From contig RFQN01000003.1 of NCBI GenBank assembly GCA_009924965.1, positions 1 to 21,329 on the forward strand: DNA of 21,329 nucleotides, given 5' to 3'. Source of the DNA: Verrucomicrobiota bacterium. Its GTDB lineage: Bacteria; Verrucomicrobiota; Verrucomicrobiia; Opitutales; UBA953. This document shows, piece after piece, positions 7,976 through 15,746 of the stretch (the stretch's first letter is position 1; every line of letters starts with the position of its first letter). Under the pieces are notes generated by a model. It was not told where the DNA came from and searched no databases. It saw nothing but the letters and a program-made list of their open reading frames with translations. Made by a program: the position numbers and the translations under genes.

Positions 7976-9673
7976 ATGAAACGCCACACCGCCTGGATCC
8001 TTTGCGCGACCCTTGGGCTGCTGCTTGCCGTCGGCTTCCTTTACCCGGCCATCAGCGTGCTGAAGGAGGCCTTCATCGACCCACGCGACGGGAGCTTCAC
8101 CCTCAGCTTCCTGTTGACCGTGCTCCGCGATCCGCTCTACCGGGAAGGCCTCTCGAACGCCTTGCTGCTTGGAGCGGCCAGCACGCTCGGGGCGGCCCTC
8201 CTCGCCCTGCCGTTGGCCCTGTTGAACCACCGCTTCACCTTCCCGGGCCGCGGCTTCCTGTCGCTGGCGCTGCTAGTCCCGATGATTCTGCCGCCTTTCG
8301 TCGGCGCCGTTGGCATCAAGTGCATCCTCGGCACCGAGGGCTCCCTGAACGCGCTCCTGATGGCGCTGGGCTGCATGGATCGCGCCCACCCCTACGACTG
8401 GATGGCCGAGCATCGCCAGATGGGCATCGTCGCGATGAACGCCCTGCACCTCTATCCGATCCTTTACCTCAACGTCGCCGCGGCTTTGGCGCAGGTGAAT
8501 CCAGCCTTGGAGCAAGCGGCCGCCAACCTCGGTTGCCCGCCATGGAGGCGTTTCTTCCGCGTGACGCTGCCCTTGATCATGCCCAGTTTGTTCGCCGGCA
8601 GTGCGCTCGTCTTCATCTGGGCATTCACCGAACTCGGCGTCCCCTTGGTGTTCGATTTCCCTCGGGTCGCACCGGTCCAGATCCTGGATGGAATCAAGAA
8701 CCTGGACCGCAACCCCTTGCCCTACGCGCTCACTACGCTCGTGCTCCTCATCGCCGGCGGCATATTCCTAGCCTCTAAGCTGGCCTTTGGCTCAGGCAAC
8801 AGCGGTGCGACGCCCAAACCCAACCTGCGCAGCGAACCCCAGGCCCTCGGTGGCTGGATGGGCTGGACCTGCTCGGCATTATTCTCAGGAGTGGCGGCGC
8901 TGGCCTGCTTACCGCACCTCGGAGTGATTCTCTTATCCGTCTCCGGCTTCTGGCATCAGACCGTCCTCCCGACTGAATTCACCTCCGCCTATTGGCAACA
9001 AGCCTTAGGGAGCGCCTTGGTCGTCCCCTCCATCCAAAACAGCCTAGCTTACGCCGGCTTCGCGACGTGCTTGGCCCTGGCCCTCGGGATCGTCGCCGCT
9101 TGGGTGATCACCCGCTCCGACTTAGCGGCGAGGCATCTCCTCGACACCTTGACGATGCTGCCGTTAGCCGTTCCGGGCTTAGTCCTCGCCCTGGGCTACC
9201 TCTCGCTCTCCCAAGAAGGCAAACCGTTTGCCCTCCTCGTCGGCGCGGGCGGCAGCCCCTTCCTCCTCCTAGGCATCGCCTACGCCATCCGCCGCCTGCC
9301 CTACGTGACCCGCGCCGCCTGCGCTGGCCTCCAACAGTGCGACCCCACCTTGGAGATGGCGGCACGGTCGATGGGCGCCTCGTTCTGGTCAACCTGGCGG
9401 CGCGTCACCCTCCCGCTCGTAGCGGCCCATCTGGCCGCAGGAGCGGTGCTCGCTTTCGCGTTTTCGATGCTCGAAGTAAGCGACAGCTTGATCCTGGCGC
9501 AACGGGCTGAGCATTTCCCGATCACGAAGGCGACCTTCGCGCTCATGTCCGCGCTGGGCGACGGCCAGCAACTCGCCGCTGCGCTCGGCGTCTGGTCGAT
9601 GGCGTTCCTTTCCGCCTCACTCATCGGCGCGGCCTTGCTGGGCGGGAGGCGGTCAGGCCTGGCCGGCGGCTAA
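7976..9673 (+). CDS. Fused two-domain ABC importer permease (FbpB-like)
   Basis: This encodes 565 aa of inner-membrane protein. The ATG at 7976 lies 1 nt after the binding-protein stop and opens with MKRHTAWILCATLGLLLAV, a typical first membrane helix; an in-frame ATG at 7766 is rejected because it would add about 70 residues inside the upstream gene. There are two halves, each with about six hydrophobic helices and one EAA loop that docks the ATPase: EQAAANLGCPPWRRFFRVTL (from residue 179) and EMAARSMGASFWSTWRRVTL (from residue 460). Two BPD_transp_1 domains in one chain are characteristic of FbpB/CysU-like ferric and related importers and explain why only one permease gene is present. With the preceding two genes it completes an importer. 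It ends 19 bp from the stop of a convergent gene. Confidence 0.94.
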   Translation: MKRHTAWILCATLGLLLAVGFLYPAISVLKEAFIDPRDGSFTLSFLLTVLRDPLYREGLSNALLLGAASTLGAALLALPLALLNHRFTFPGRGFLSLALLVPMILPPFVGAVGIKCILGTEGSLNALLMALGCMDRAHPYDWMAEHRQMGIVAMNALHLYPILYLNVAAALAQVNPALEQAAANLGCPPWRRFFRVTLPLIMPSLFAGSALVFIWAFTELGVPLVFDFPRVAPVQILDGIKNLDRNPLPYALTTLVLLIAGGIFLASKLAFGSGNSGATPKPNLRSEPQALGGWMGWTCSALFSGVAALACLPHLGVILLSVSGFWHQTVLPTEFTSAYWQQALGSALVVPSIQNSLAYAGFATCLALALGIVAAWVITRSDLAARHLLDTLTMLPLAVPGLVLALGYLSLSQEGKPFALLVGAGGSPFLLLGIAYAIRRLPYVTRAACAGLQQCDPTLEMAARSMGASFWSTWRRVTLPLVAAHLAAGAVLAFAFSMLEVSDSLILAQRAEHFPITKATFALMSALGDGQQLAAALGVWSMAFLSASLIGAALLGGRRSGLAGG

Positions 9674-9695
9674 CGCCCAGGGGCGGCTAGCGTTA
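9671..9695. terminator. Possible weak bidirectional terminator between convergent genes
   Basis: TAACGC (9671-9676) and GCGTTA (9690-9695) are perfect inverted copies flanking a 13-nt loop with an internal GCC/GGC pairing. Each arm contains the stop codon of one of the two convergent genes. The stem is only 6 bp and no U-tract follows on either strand, so a role in termination is tentative. Confidence 0.3.
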
Positions 9696-12608
9696 CGCGG
9701 GCTGGGCTTCGCGGCGCCGGCGGCGGATGGCGACGGCCGCCAGGGCCAAGGCACCGAGACCCCAACCATAAGTCGAGGGTTCGGGAATCGCCGACACATA
9801 CGAGAGGTTAACCGTCGAACCGTTGAAGTCCACGGACCAGTTCGCAGGGTCGGCTTGGGACCCGTCCGAAAAGCGGAACTGCGTAAGGTCATAAGCAAAT
9901 AGATCCGCGATGTTGGACGTCGTAAGCGGCATCGTGACGGAAGCGACGGAAGCCAAGGTGAAGGTGCGGGCCTGGCTGCTGGCGAAGGCCAAGGGATTGC
10001 CTGAAGCGGCGTCGCCGGCGTTGGCGAAAGAAACGATCCGAATAGTCGCCTTGTTGGCGACCGACAGGTTGCTCAGGTCGAGGCCGGTCCCGAACGCAAA
10101 GGTATCGTAGCCCGTGCCGGCGGCACCGGCGGCGTCGTTGACCTTCCATTCGAGGATAGCGCCAGACTTCAAGGTCGCGACGCCGTTGGTCGTGAACGTG
10201 GCGGCGTTCAACACCCCAGGGGCCGTGGCCGCAGCCACAACGCCATTAGCGTTCACGGTGAAGGAACCGACGACGCCATTACCGGCCATCCGGCCGCCTG
10301 CGTTGACGGTTACGTCGTTGGTAATCGTGGTAGCGAGGAAGAGCTGGCCAGTGCCACCGACCACGACGCCTCCGGTGCCAAGGGCATTGCTGGTGGTGCT
10401 GCCAGTGGGCGCAACGACCTTGAGGACGCCGTCATTGACGGTGACTCCGCCGGTGAACGCGCCGTAACCGGAGAGCACCTGGGTGTTGGCGCCGGTCTTC
10501 ACCAAAGAAAGGCCGCCAGTCCCGTCGGAGAGGTAGCCGGAAAAGCCAGTACCCGGAGAGGTGTCTCCGCCCAAGGTCAACACCGAGGCGGTCAGGCCGT
10601 TGTTCGTGATCGTCAGGTACTTCGTGACCGAGACGTTGGCGCCATCGGCCAGATAAGCGACCCGTTGGCTGTAGCCGTTCAAGTTGATCACCGGCAGGCC
10701 GACGCCCGTCTTGGTGCCGACGATGATGCCGGTCGTCGTAGGCAGCGCGTCGTTGACCCCGAGCACCAAACTAGCCGTCGTGGGCGTATTGGCGTTGATC
10801 GTCGTATTGCCGGTATAGGTGCTCGCGCCCGCAAGGGTCAACGTGCCGGCGCCTCCGCCGGTGGTGGAGTTGTTAGAGAAGTCGACGTCCGCATTCCCGC
10901 TGACCTTAACGACGGACAAGGACCCCCCCGTCGTCCCGCCGATGGTCGTGATGAAGTTGGCGGAGGGAGCGTAGGTCGTCCCGGTCCAGGCGCCTTTGGT
11001 GAAGGCAATACCCGTACTGTTCAAGGCGATCTCCGAGGTAACCGTACCGCCGACGTCGCCGGAGGTGTTGGAGATGAGCGCGCCCGAGCTGACCACCTTG
11101 ATTTGGCCGGCGCCGGAGATGGTGCTACCCCCATCGACGTCGAACCGGATCGGACCGCTAAGGACGAGGTTACCGGACAGGGAGGAGTTAGCGAAGACCT
11201 TCACGATGCCGGAAGCCTGCCCCAGCACGAGATCGCCGCTGGAGACGTTGAAACCGGCCCCGGCTGAGGAACTGATCGTCCCGCCTAACGTCAAAGTACC
11301 GGTGCCCAATTTGGTCATAATGCCCGATAGGCTGACCGCGCCGGAGAGCGTACGATCCGCAGACGCATCGATCGAACCGCCGGCCGAAGCGACACTCATG
11401 GCATTCGCCACCGTGTAAGTCCCGGCCGCAAGCCTCAAGGTACCGCCGGCGAGGACCACCGTGCCGGTGCCCAGACGGATCGCCCCGTCGACGACGACGG
11501 TACCGCCGTTGATGTTGGTGCCACCGGAGTAGTCGTTGTCCGAAGTCAGCTGGAGGATGCCATTACCAGACTTCGTCAAAGCAGCGGCGCCCGTAATCTT
11601 ATCGGCGGAAGTGGCTCCGTTGAGGGTGTAGGTGCCGGATGCGTTGCTCACCGCAACCGAGAGCGGAGCAAGAGAGCCAGATAGGGTGATGGTGCCACCC
11701 GTGCCTCCGAAGGTGACGGCATCACCAGAAGCATACGCGACAGGGGTCGAGTTGTTAGTCCAGTTGACGGTGGAGGAATCCCAAGTACCGCTACCGGCAA
11801 GATTCCACACGAGATTCCGTACTACCGGCACGCTCAAGGAGAAGTTATCTACCCCTGCGTTGGCATCGGAGCTAGCTTCATCGGACTCCTTCCAGGCTAG
11901 GTATAGATACTGTCCGGCACCCCAACCTAGGCCAGTTAGGTTTCCGCTCATCGTGCCGATCTTGAACATGGGGCTGATCGCAGCCGAAGTGCCAGGGGCA
12001 CCGGTGCCTGTAGCGGGCGTGCTGAAGCCCAAGGTCGATGCGTTCATCGTCGCGGCGAAGGTGCCCGGAGCAGCGACCGCCGTAGAGGTGCTTACGGCCG
12101 TGGAACTGACGAGATAGGAAAAGGGGTATTGATTGACGGTGGTAGCGGGATTTCGGTTCATCACCGCGTCGTAAGAAACCCTCAGTGTATCGATAGTGGC
12201 TGATGATGTATTCTGCAGGACCAGACCGAAAAAGCCGTAGGCGCTCGAAGACCCCTCGGAGCCCAACGCGCGGCCACCGGCAGAGTCGTACAATTGTCGG
12301 AAGCCCCCGGTGGAACTGCCGCCGTTGTCGGCCCCCTGCCACTTGGCGGCCGAGCCTGTCCAGCCTTGTCCGTAAATGAACCAACCTTGAACTCCTGCAG
12401 ACCCTCCCGAGAGCGTGGACACTTCGGTCATGGTGGAAACAGCGAACGTTGATGTGGCAATCGCCGTCCCAGTCATAGACTGGAAGTCCTGAGAGTAGGT
12501 GGTCGTTCCATCGAAGGAAATCACCGCCGCGGGAGCGAGCGAGCCCATGGCGAGCAAGGCGGTAAACGCGAGGAGGGGGCGAGCGGGAGCTGCGGCGGTG
12601 TTTTTCAT
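9693..12608 (-). CDS. PEP-CTERM surface protein with autotransporter-type beta-strand repeats
   Basis: This encodes 971 aa. A signal peptide (MKNTAAAPARPLLAFTALLA, cut near APAA-V) is followed by a globular part (about 25-270) and then a long Gly/Thr/Ser/Val-rich beta-helix-like region. That region carries autotransporter-associated repeats, for example LTKSGNGILQLTSDNDYSGG near residue 345, KLGTGTLTLGG near 433, GTLTLAGASTYTGNTTINA near 585 and SLVKTGANTQVL near 705. The C-terminus is a complete PEP-CTERM sorting signal: PEPSTYGWG at 942-950, a hydrophobic helix, and RRRRR at 961-965. By family knowledge this tag is processed by an exosortase encoded elsewhere, and such proteins go to the surface or exopolysaccharide matrix. 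There is no outer-membrane beta-barrel, so it is not a true autotransporter. No SD sequence lies upstream. It is convergent with the ABC operon and divergent from the nuclease-like gene. Confidence 0.92.
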   Translation of the reverse strand: MKNTAAAPARPLLAFTALLAMGSLAPAAVISFDGTTTYSQDFQSMTGTAIATSTFAVSTMTEVSTLSGGSAGVQGWFIYGQGWTGSAAKWQGADNGGSSTGGFRQLYDSAGGRALGSEGSSSAYGFFGLVLQNTSSATIDTLRVSYDAVMNRNPATTVNQYPFSYLVSSTAVSTSTAVAAPGTFAATMNASTLGFSTPATGTGAPGTSAAISPMFKIGTMSGNLTGLGWGAGQYLYLAWKESDEASSDANAGVDNFSLSVPVVRNLVWNLAGSGTWDSSTVNWTNNSTPVAYASGDAVTFGGTGGTITLSGSLAPLSVAVSNASGTYTLNGATSADKITGAAALTKSGNGILQLTSDNDYSGGTNINGGTVVVDGAIRLGTGTVVLAGGTLRLAAGTYTVANAMSVASAGGSIDASADRTLSGAVSLSGIMTKLGTGTLTLGGTISSSAGAGFNVSSGDLVLGQASGIVKVFANSSLSGNLVLSGPIRFDVDGGSTISGAGQIKVVSSGALISNTSGDVGGTVTSEIALNSTGIAFTKGAWTGTTYAPSANFITTIGGTTGGSLSVVKVSGNADVDFSNNSTTGGGAGTLTLAGASTYTGNTTINANTPTTASLVLGVNDALPTTTGIIVGTKTGVGLPVINLNGYSQRVAYLADGANVSVTKYLTITNNGLTASVLTLGGDTSPGTGFSGYLSDGTGGLSLVKTGANTQVLSGYGAFTGGVTVNDGVLKVVAPTGSTTSNALGTGGVVVGGTGQLFLATTITNDVTVNAGGRMAGNGVVGSFTVNANGVVAAATAPGVLNAATFTTNGVATLKSGAILEWKVNDAAGAAGTGYDTFAFGTGLDLSNLSVANKATIRIVSFANAGDAASGNPLAFASSQARTFTLASVASVTMPLTTSNIADLFAYDLTQFRFSDGSQADPANWSVDFNGSTVNLSYVSAIPEPSTYGWGLGALALAAVAIRRRRREAQPA

Positions 12609-12834
12609 GGGCGATTGTTACGGGTGACACTGCATGTGCGCGCCCACGGCTCGACCCTGAATCCCCGTCGAAGCGTTACATGTTTTGGGCGCCGAGGTGA
12701 CGAAGGCATGCCAGACGCATGAAGCGGCAGACGGTCCATGCCCCGCTCCTTGTCGTGACATTCCCGACACAGGCTCTTCACATTTTTTCCGTGGGCTAAA
12801 GACCTCACCATGGAATGATAGGAAAGCCCTCCCC
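12609..12834. promoter_or_regulatory. Divergent intergenic region (shared upstream DNA)
   Basis: 226 bp separate the PEP-CTERM gene (leftward) from the EEP-family gene (rightward), so promoters for both should lie here. I could not pick a convincing -35/-10 pair on either strand. A small dyad TGTC-GT-GACA occurs at 12751-12760, followed by a CGACA at 12765-12769 that also pairs with TGTCG at 12751-12755. An SD-like AGGAAAG lies at 12820-12826 before the + gene. Confidence 0.5.
12820..12826 (+). promoter_or_regulatory. Ribosome binding site AGGAAAG
   Basis: AGGAAAG ends 8 nt before ATG 12835 and is the clearest SD-like sequence in the window. It supports the 12835 start, which opens directly into a signal peptide, over the in-frame ATG at 12685. 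Confidence 0.6.
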
Positions 12835-14334
12835 ATGAAACGCCTCTGCCTATTCTTTTCCATTCTCTGTGCTTCGCTGGTCGGAGCGGCGGAGACCACC
12901 GCCCCGACCAAGAATCGGGTCAGCGTCATGGCCTACAACGTCGAGAACCTTTTCGACCTCGATGAAATTTCCCTGTACGATGACTTCGTCGTGACGGGCA
13001 AAGGCCCGGAACGTTGGACCCCCGAAAAACTGGCCGGCAAACTTGGCCGCATCGCTGGCGTCCTCAAGACCAGCAACGATGGCCGCGGCCCCGACATCCT
13101 GATTCTCGACGAACTCGAGGCCGACCACACCCCAACCTCGACCATCGCACCCGAGGCTTTCGTTGCGGCCCATCTCGGCCGAAGCTATCGTGAACTGCTG
13201 AAGGGCGAACTCCCCGCCGATTTGGCGGGGGTGCCCATCGAGGCGTGGCTCATCAAAGCGCTCGAAGACGAAGGCCTGAAGGGCTACAAGATAGTCCTGG
13301 GCGACGTCCTAGACCTCAAGCAAGAGGCCATTCACTGCGCCATCCTGACGCGTCTGCCGATCAAGTCGGTTCGTCAACACCACGTGTTGTCGGCCCGCAC
13401 CATCGTGGAGGTAGAGGTCGAGGTCGAAGGGGAATCCATGTTCGTCTTCGCCAACCATTGGAAGAGCGGCGCCGGCAGCCCGGCCACCGAGACCATCCGC
13501 ATCCAGAACGCCAGCGTGGCTCGCGCCCGCATCGACGAGATCCTGAAAGCCGACCCACTCGCCAACATCGTGTTTGGGGGCGACCTGAATTCCCACTACA
13601 ACCAGAAGCAGCGGTACCCAGCCATGGCCAAGACCGCGATTCAAGACGTGCTTCGTTCACAAGGCGACCCGGCGAAGCTCGCCACCGGCGAGGCCGACCT
13701 CTACAACCTTTGGTACGACGTCGAACCAGCCGCCCGCAGGTCCGACGAATTCCGCGGAGAATGGGGCACGCTGATGCATCTGATCGTCTCCAAGGGCTTG
13801 GCCGACGGCAAAGGCCTTGACTACGTCCCTGGCAGCTTCGGAGCCGTCGTCCTGCCTGGCCTGAACGCGCACCTCTATCCGGTGTCCCCGTGGAGATGGA
13901 CCAGCTATGGGCCTGGTGCCGGCCTGAGTGACCATTTCCCGATCCAAGCCGAGTTCGCCGTGTTGCCCAAGCCTAGCGCCATTCCGCTGACCCGCGCCGA
14001 GCTGTCTCCGTCCGCAGCGTTGCCGGCCTTCCCGGCCGAACTCGACCTGACCCTCCTGCACGACGCCAAGACCTTGGCCGGCTTGAGCGCAGACGAGACC
14101 GCCAAGCAAATCGGCGAGGTCTTCATCCTCAACGGCACCTTCAACGGCGGAGCCAAACCCACGATCATCATCGGCGAGAAGCGTTACGCGCTCTACGTGC
14201 CCGATGAAACCCTGCTCAAAGCCGTGAAAGCCACCAAGAAAGGTCAAGCCGTCCGCTGGCTCGGACAACTCAACTTCTACAAGGGGCAGCTGGAGTTCAT
14301 GGTAAGCAGCCCGGACTGGATCCGACCTCGCTAG
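12835..14334 (+). CDS. Secreted endonuclease/exonuclease/phosphatase-family protein
   Basis: This encodes 499 aa. A signal peptide (MKRLCLFFSILCASLVGAAE, cut about residue 18-19) sends it to the periplasm or outside. The EEP (DNase I-like, Mg2+-dependent phosphodiesterase) core is complete: N35 in YNVENLFD, catalytic Glu93 in ILDELEAD, N207-H208 in NHWKSG, D250 and N252 in GGDLNS, and the terminal D366-H367 in SDHFP. Residues about 385-499 form an extra C-terminal domain, including ILNGTFNG, GEKRYALYVPDE and RWLGQLNFYKGQLEFMV, that looks like an OB-fold-type beta module. Members act on DNA, RNA, phospholipids or inositol phosphates, and the sequence does not say which; extracellular nucleic-acid or phosphate scavenging is plausible. 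It is transcribed alone, diverging from the PEP-CTERM gene, and ends against the terminator of the ribosomal operon. Confidence 0.9.
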   Translation: MKRLCLFFSILCASLVGAAETTAPTKNRVSVMAYNVENLFDLDEISLYDDFVVTGKGPERWTPEKLAGKLGRIAGVLKTSNDGRGPDILILDELEADHTPTSTIAPEAFVAAHLGRSYRELLKGELPADLAGVPIEAWLIKALEDEGLKGYKIVLGDVLDLKQEAIHCAILTRLPIKSVRQHHVLSARTIVEVEVEVEGESMFVFANHWKSGAGSPATETIRIQNASVARARIDEILKADPLANIVFGGDLNSHYNQKQRYPAMAKTAIQDVLRSQGDPAKLATGEADLYNLWYDVEPAARRSDEFRGEWGTLMHLIVSKGLADGKGLDYVPGSFGAVVLPGLNAHLYPVSPWRWTSYGPGAGLSDHFPIQAEFAVLPKPSAIPLTRAELSPSAALPAFPAELDLTLLHDAKTLAGLSADETAKQIGEVFILNGTFNGGAKPTIIIGEKRYALYVPDETLLKAVKATKKGQAVRWLGQLNFYKGQLEFMVSSPDWIRPR

Positions 14335-14336
14335 AG

Positions 14337-14363
14337 CAAAAAAAGAACCCGCCGAATGGCGGG
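14337..14363 (-). terminator. Rho-independent terminator of the rplY-rplI operon
   Basis: A perfect 6-bp GC stem CCCGCC/GGCGGG (14348-14353 and 14358-14363) with a 4-nt loop is followed on the - strand by TTCTTTTTTT (14338-14347 in + coordinates). This is a textbook intrinsic terminator 27 bp past the rplI stop. On the + strand the A-run precedes the hairpin and no U-tract follows. It may still fold with the outer AGAGC/GCTCT pairing (14333-14337 with 14363-14367) at the end of the EEP gene. The adjacent 10-bp palindrome CTCTCGAGAG lies at 14364-14373. Confidence 0.9.
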
Positions 14364-14389
14364 CTCTCGAGAGGGACGCGACCGGAAGC

Positions 14390-14947
14390 TTACTTGGCTT
14401 CCTTCTTGTCCTTGCGCGGCTTACGCGGCTTCGAGTCGCGCTCAGAGCGATCGGGAGCTTCTTCAGCCTCTTCAGCGACGGGCTCGATCGGGTTCTCGGA
14501 GACGACTTCGAACTCCTGCTCGACCGAGACGGCGGCGTGGAGGCGGATGGTCGTGAGGTGCTTACCGAGGACCTTGACGGGACCTTGGCCGAGGTGGATG
14601 CGCTTGCGCTCAAGCTCGATGCCGTGTTCGGCGAGCTTGGCGGCGATTTCGGCGGTGCTGATCGCGCCGAACATCTTGCCGCCTTCACCGGTCTTGACGG
14701 CGAAGACGAGCTTGAGGGCGGCCAGCTTGGCGGAGATGGCGTTGGCGGACTCGAGGTCCTTGGCTTCGCGGACTTCGCGGGCCTTCTTCAAGGACTCGAT
14801 GTACTTGGTGTTGGCGCGGTTGACCGGGAGCGCGATGCCCTGCAGGAGCAGGAAATTGCGCGCGTAGCCGGAGCGGACGCGGACCTGTTCGCCTTCGGCG
14901 CCGAGGCCGTCGACAGGCTTGATGAGTAAAACTTCGGTGAATGCCAT
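14390..14947 (-). CDS. rplI: 50S ribosomal protein bL9
   Basis: This encodes 185 aa. The N-terminal rRNA-binding domain is clear (MAFTEVLLIKPVDGLGAEGE, then VRSGYARNFLLLQGIALP). A connecting helix (about 42-80) and a C-terminal domain (about 85-150, with GKMFGAISTAEIAAKL and HLGQGPVKVLGKH) follow. bL9 binds 23S rRNA near the L1 stalk and influences frame maintenance. Typical bL9 is about 150 aa; here about 35 further residues are acidic then Arg/Lys/Ser-rich (EEAEEAP...SKPRKPRKDKKEAK) and probably disordered. It is the last gene of the operon, 34 bp after ssb, with no rpsR between them and no recognisable SD sequence. The terminator follows directly. Confidence 0.97.
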   Translation of the reverse strand: MAFTEVLLIKPVDGLGAEGEQVRVRSGYARNFLLLQGIALPVNRANTKYIESLKKAREVREAKDLESANAISAKLAALKLVFAVKTGEGGKMFGAISTAEIAAKLAEHGIELERKRIHLGQGPVKVLGKHLTTIRLHAAVSVEQEFEVVSENPIEPVAEEAEEAPDRSERDSKPRKPRKDKKEAK

Positions 14948-14981
14948 GATGGTGTCTTGCTTGGGTTAAAGTGGGTGGGAT

Positions 14982-15416
14982 TTAGAAGGGGACGTCGTCG
15001 CCGCCGTGGTCGCCGGAAGGAGCCGGGGTGTCGCCGCCGCGGGAGCGGGGAGCGGAGCCGCCGTCTTCGCCGCCTTGGGACTTACCGCCGATGAAGGTGA
15101 AGTTCTCGAGGACGACGCCGAGGCGCGAACGCTTCTCGCCGGTCTTCTTGTCTTCCCATTGGTCGAGCTTGAGGCGGCCTTCGACGAGGATGCCGGAGCC
15201 CTTGCCGCAATACTTGGCGATGATCTCGGCCTGCTTGCCGTAGCTCTCGATGTCGACGTAGGTCACTTCCTCGCGCTTTTCGCCTTCCTTGGTGGTGTAG
15301 GCGCGGTTGACGGCGAGGGAGAACTTGGTGAGCGCCTGGCCGGAGGGCAACGCGCGCGCTTCCGGGTCGCGGGTCATGTTGCCGGCGAGGATCACGCGAT
15401 TGAAGGACGAGGCCAT
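14982..15416 (-). CDS. ssb: Single-stranded DNA-binding protein
   Basis: This encodes 144 aa. An OB-fold ssDNA-binding domain fills about residues 1-112 (FNRVILAGNMTRDPEARALP, FSLAVNRAYTTKEGEKREE, GILVEGRLKLDQWEDKKTGE). A short Gly/Ser/Asp-rich linker ends in the acidic tip DDVPF, a conservative variant of the DDIPF tail that recruits replication and repair proteins. The linker is shorter than in E. coli SSB (178 aa), as is common in operonic ssb genes. It lies 21 bp after rpsF and 34 bp before rplI, the classic rpsF-ssb neighbourhood. No SD sequence precedes the ATG. Confidence 0.97.
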   Translation of the reverse strand: MASSFNRVILAGNMTRDPEARALPSGQALTKFSLAVNRAYTTKEGEKREEVTYVDIESYGKQAEIIAKYCGKGSGILVEGRLKLDQWEDKKTGEKRSRLGVVLENFTFIGGKSQGGEDGGSAPRSRGGDTPAPSGDHGGDDVPF

Positions 15417-15437
15417 GGGCGGAGCGACGAGAAGGGC

Positions 15438-15746
15438 TTAGGCGCGGACCGACTGCACGAGGATGCGATCCACGGTGCGGTCGAGGCGGAGCTTGTCGGC
15501 GAAGGCGGTCGGCGCGGTGACCGGGCCTTCGAAGTGGAACTGGACGTAGAGGCCGGAGAGGAACTTGCGGTCGACGGCGCGGCTGAACTCACGCTGGCCG
15601 AGGTTCTCGACTTCGGTGACCTTGCAGTCGACCGACTTGAGGATCTCCTTCAGGCGTTCGATGGCGGCCTCAGGGGCCTCGGCGGAACCGCGGAGGTCGA
15701 GGATCAGGCTGACGCGGTAGGCGCGGCGAATCGTGGCGGTGGTCAT
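15438..15746 (-). CDS. rpsF: 30S ribosomal protein bS6
   Basis: This encodes 102 aa with the bS6 ferredoxin-like fold: YRVSLILDLRGS (strand 1), a helix with AAIERLKEILKS, then VENLGQREFSRAVDRKFLSG and YVQFHFEGP. It binds the 16S platform as a heterodimer with bS18. The ATG overlaps the pth stop by 4 nt (ATGA, 15743-15746), so it is translationally coupled to pth and has no independent leader; the S6:S18-binding leader RNA known in many bacteria has no room here. The typical acidic C-terminal tail of longer bS6 proteins is missing. Confidence 0.95.
   Translation of the reverse strand: MTTATIRRAYRVSLILDLRGSAEAPEAAIERLKEILKSVDCKVTEVENLGQREFSRAVDRKFLSGLYVQFHFEGPVTAPTAFADKLRLDRTVDRILVQSVRA

Noticed and set aside
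9693..12608. Classical type V autotransporter
   Set aside because: The beta-strand repeats suggest it, but there is no C-terminal outer-membrane barrel; the C-terminus is a PEP-CTERM signal instead.
12685..12834. N-terminal extension of the EEP protein to an ATG at 12685
   Set aside because: It would bury the signal peptide 50 residues inside the protein; ATG 12835 has an SD-like sequence and opens directly with the signal peptide.
13657..14688. 343-codon - strand frame spanning the EEP gene end, the terminator and rplI
   Set aside because: It crosses a strong terminator and overlaps two well-supported genes in other frames; its first third is Ser/Pro/Arg low-complexity shadow.
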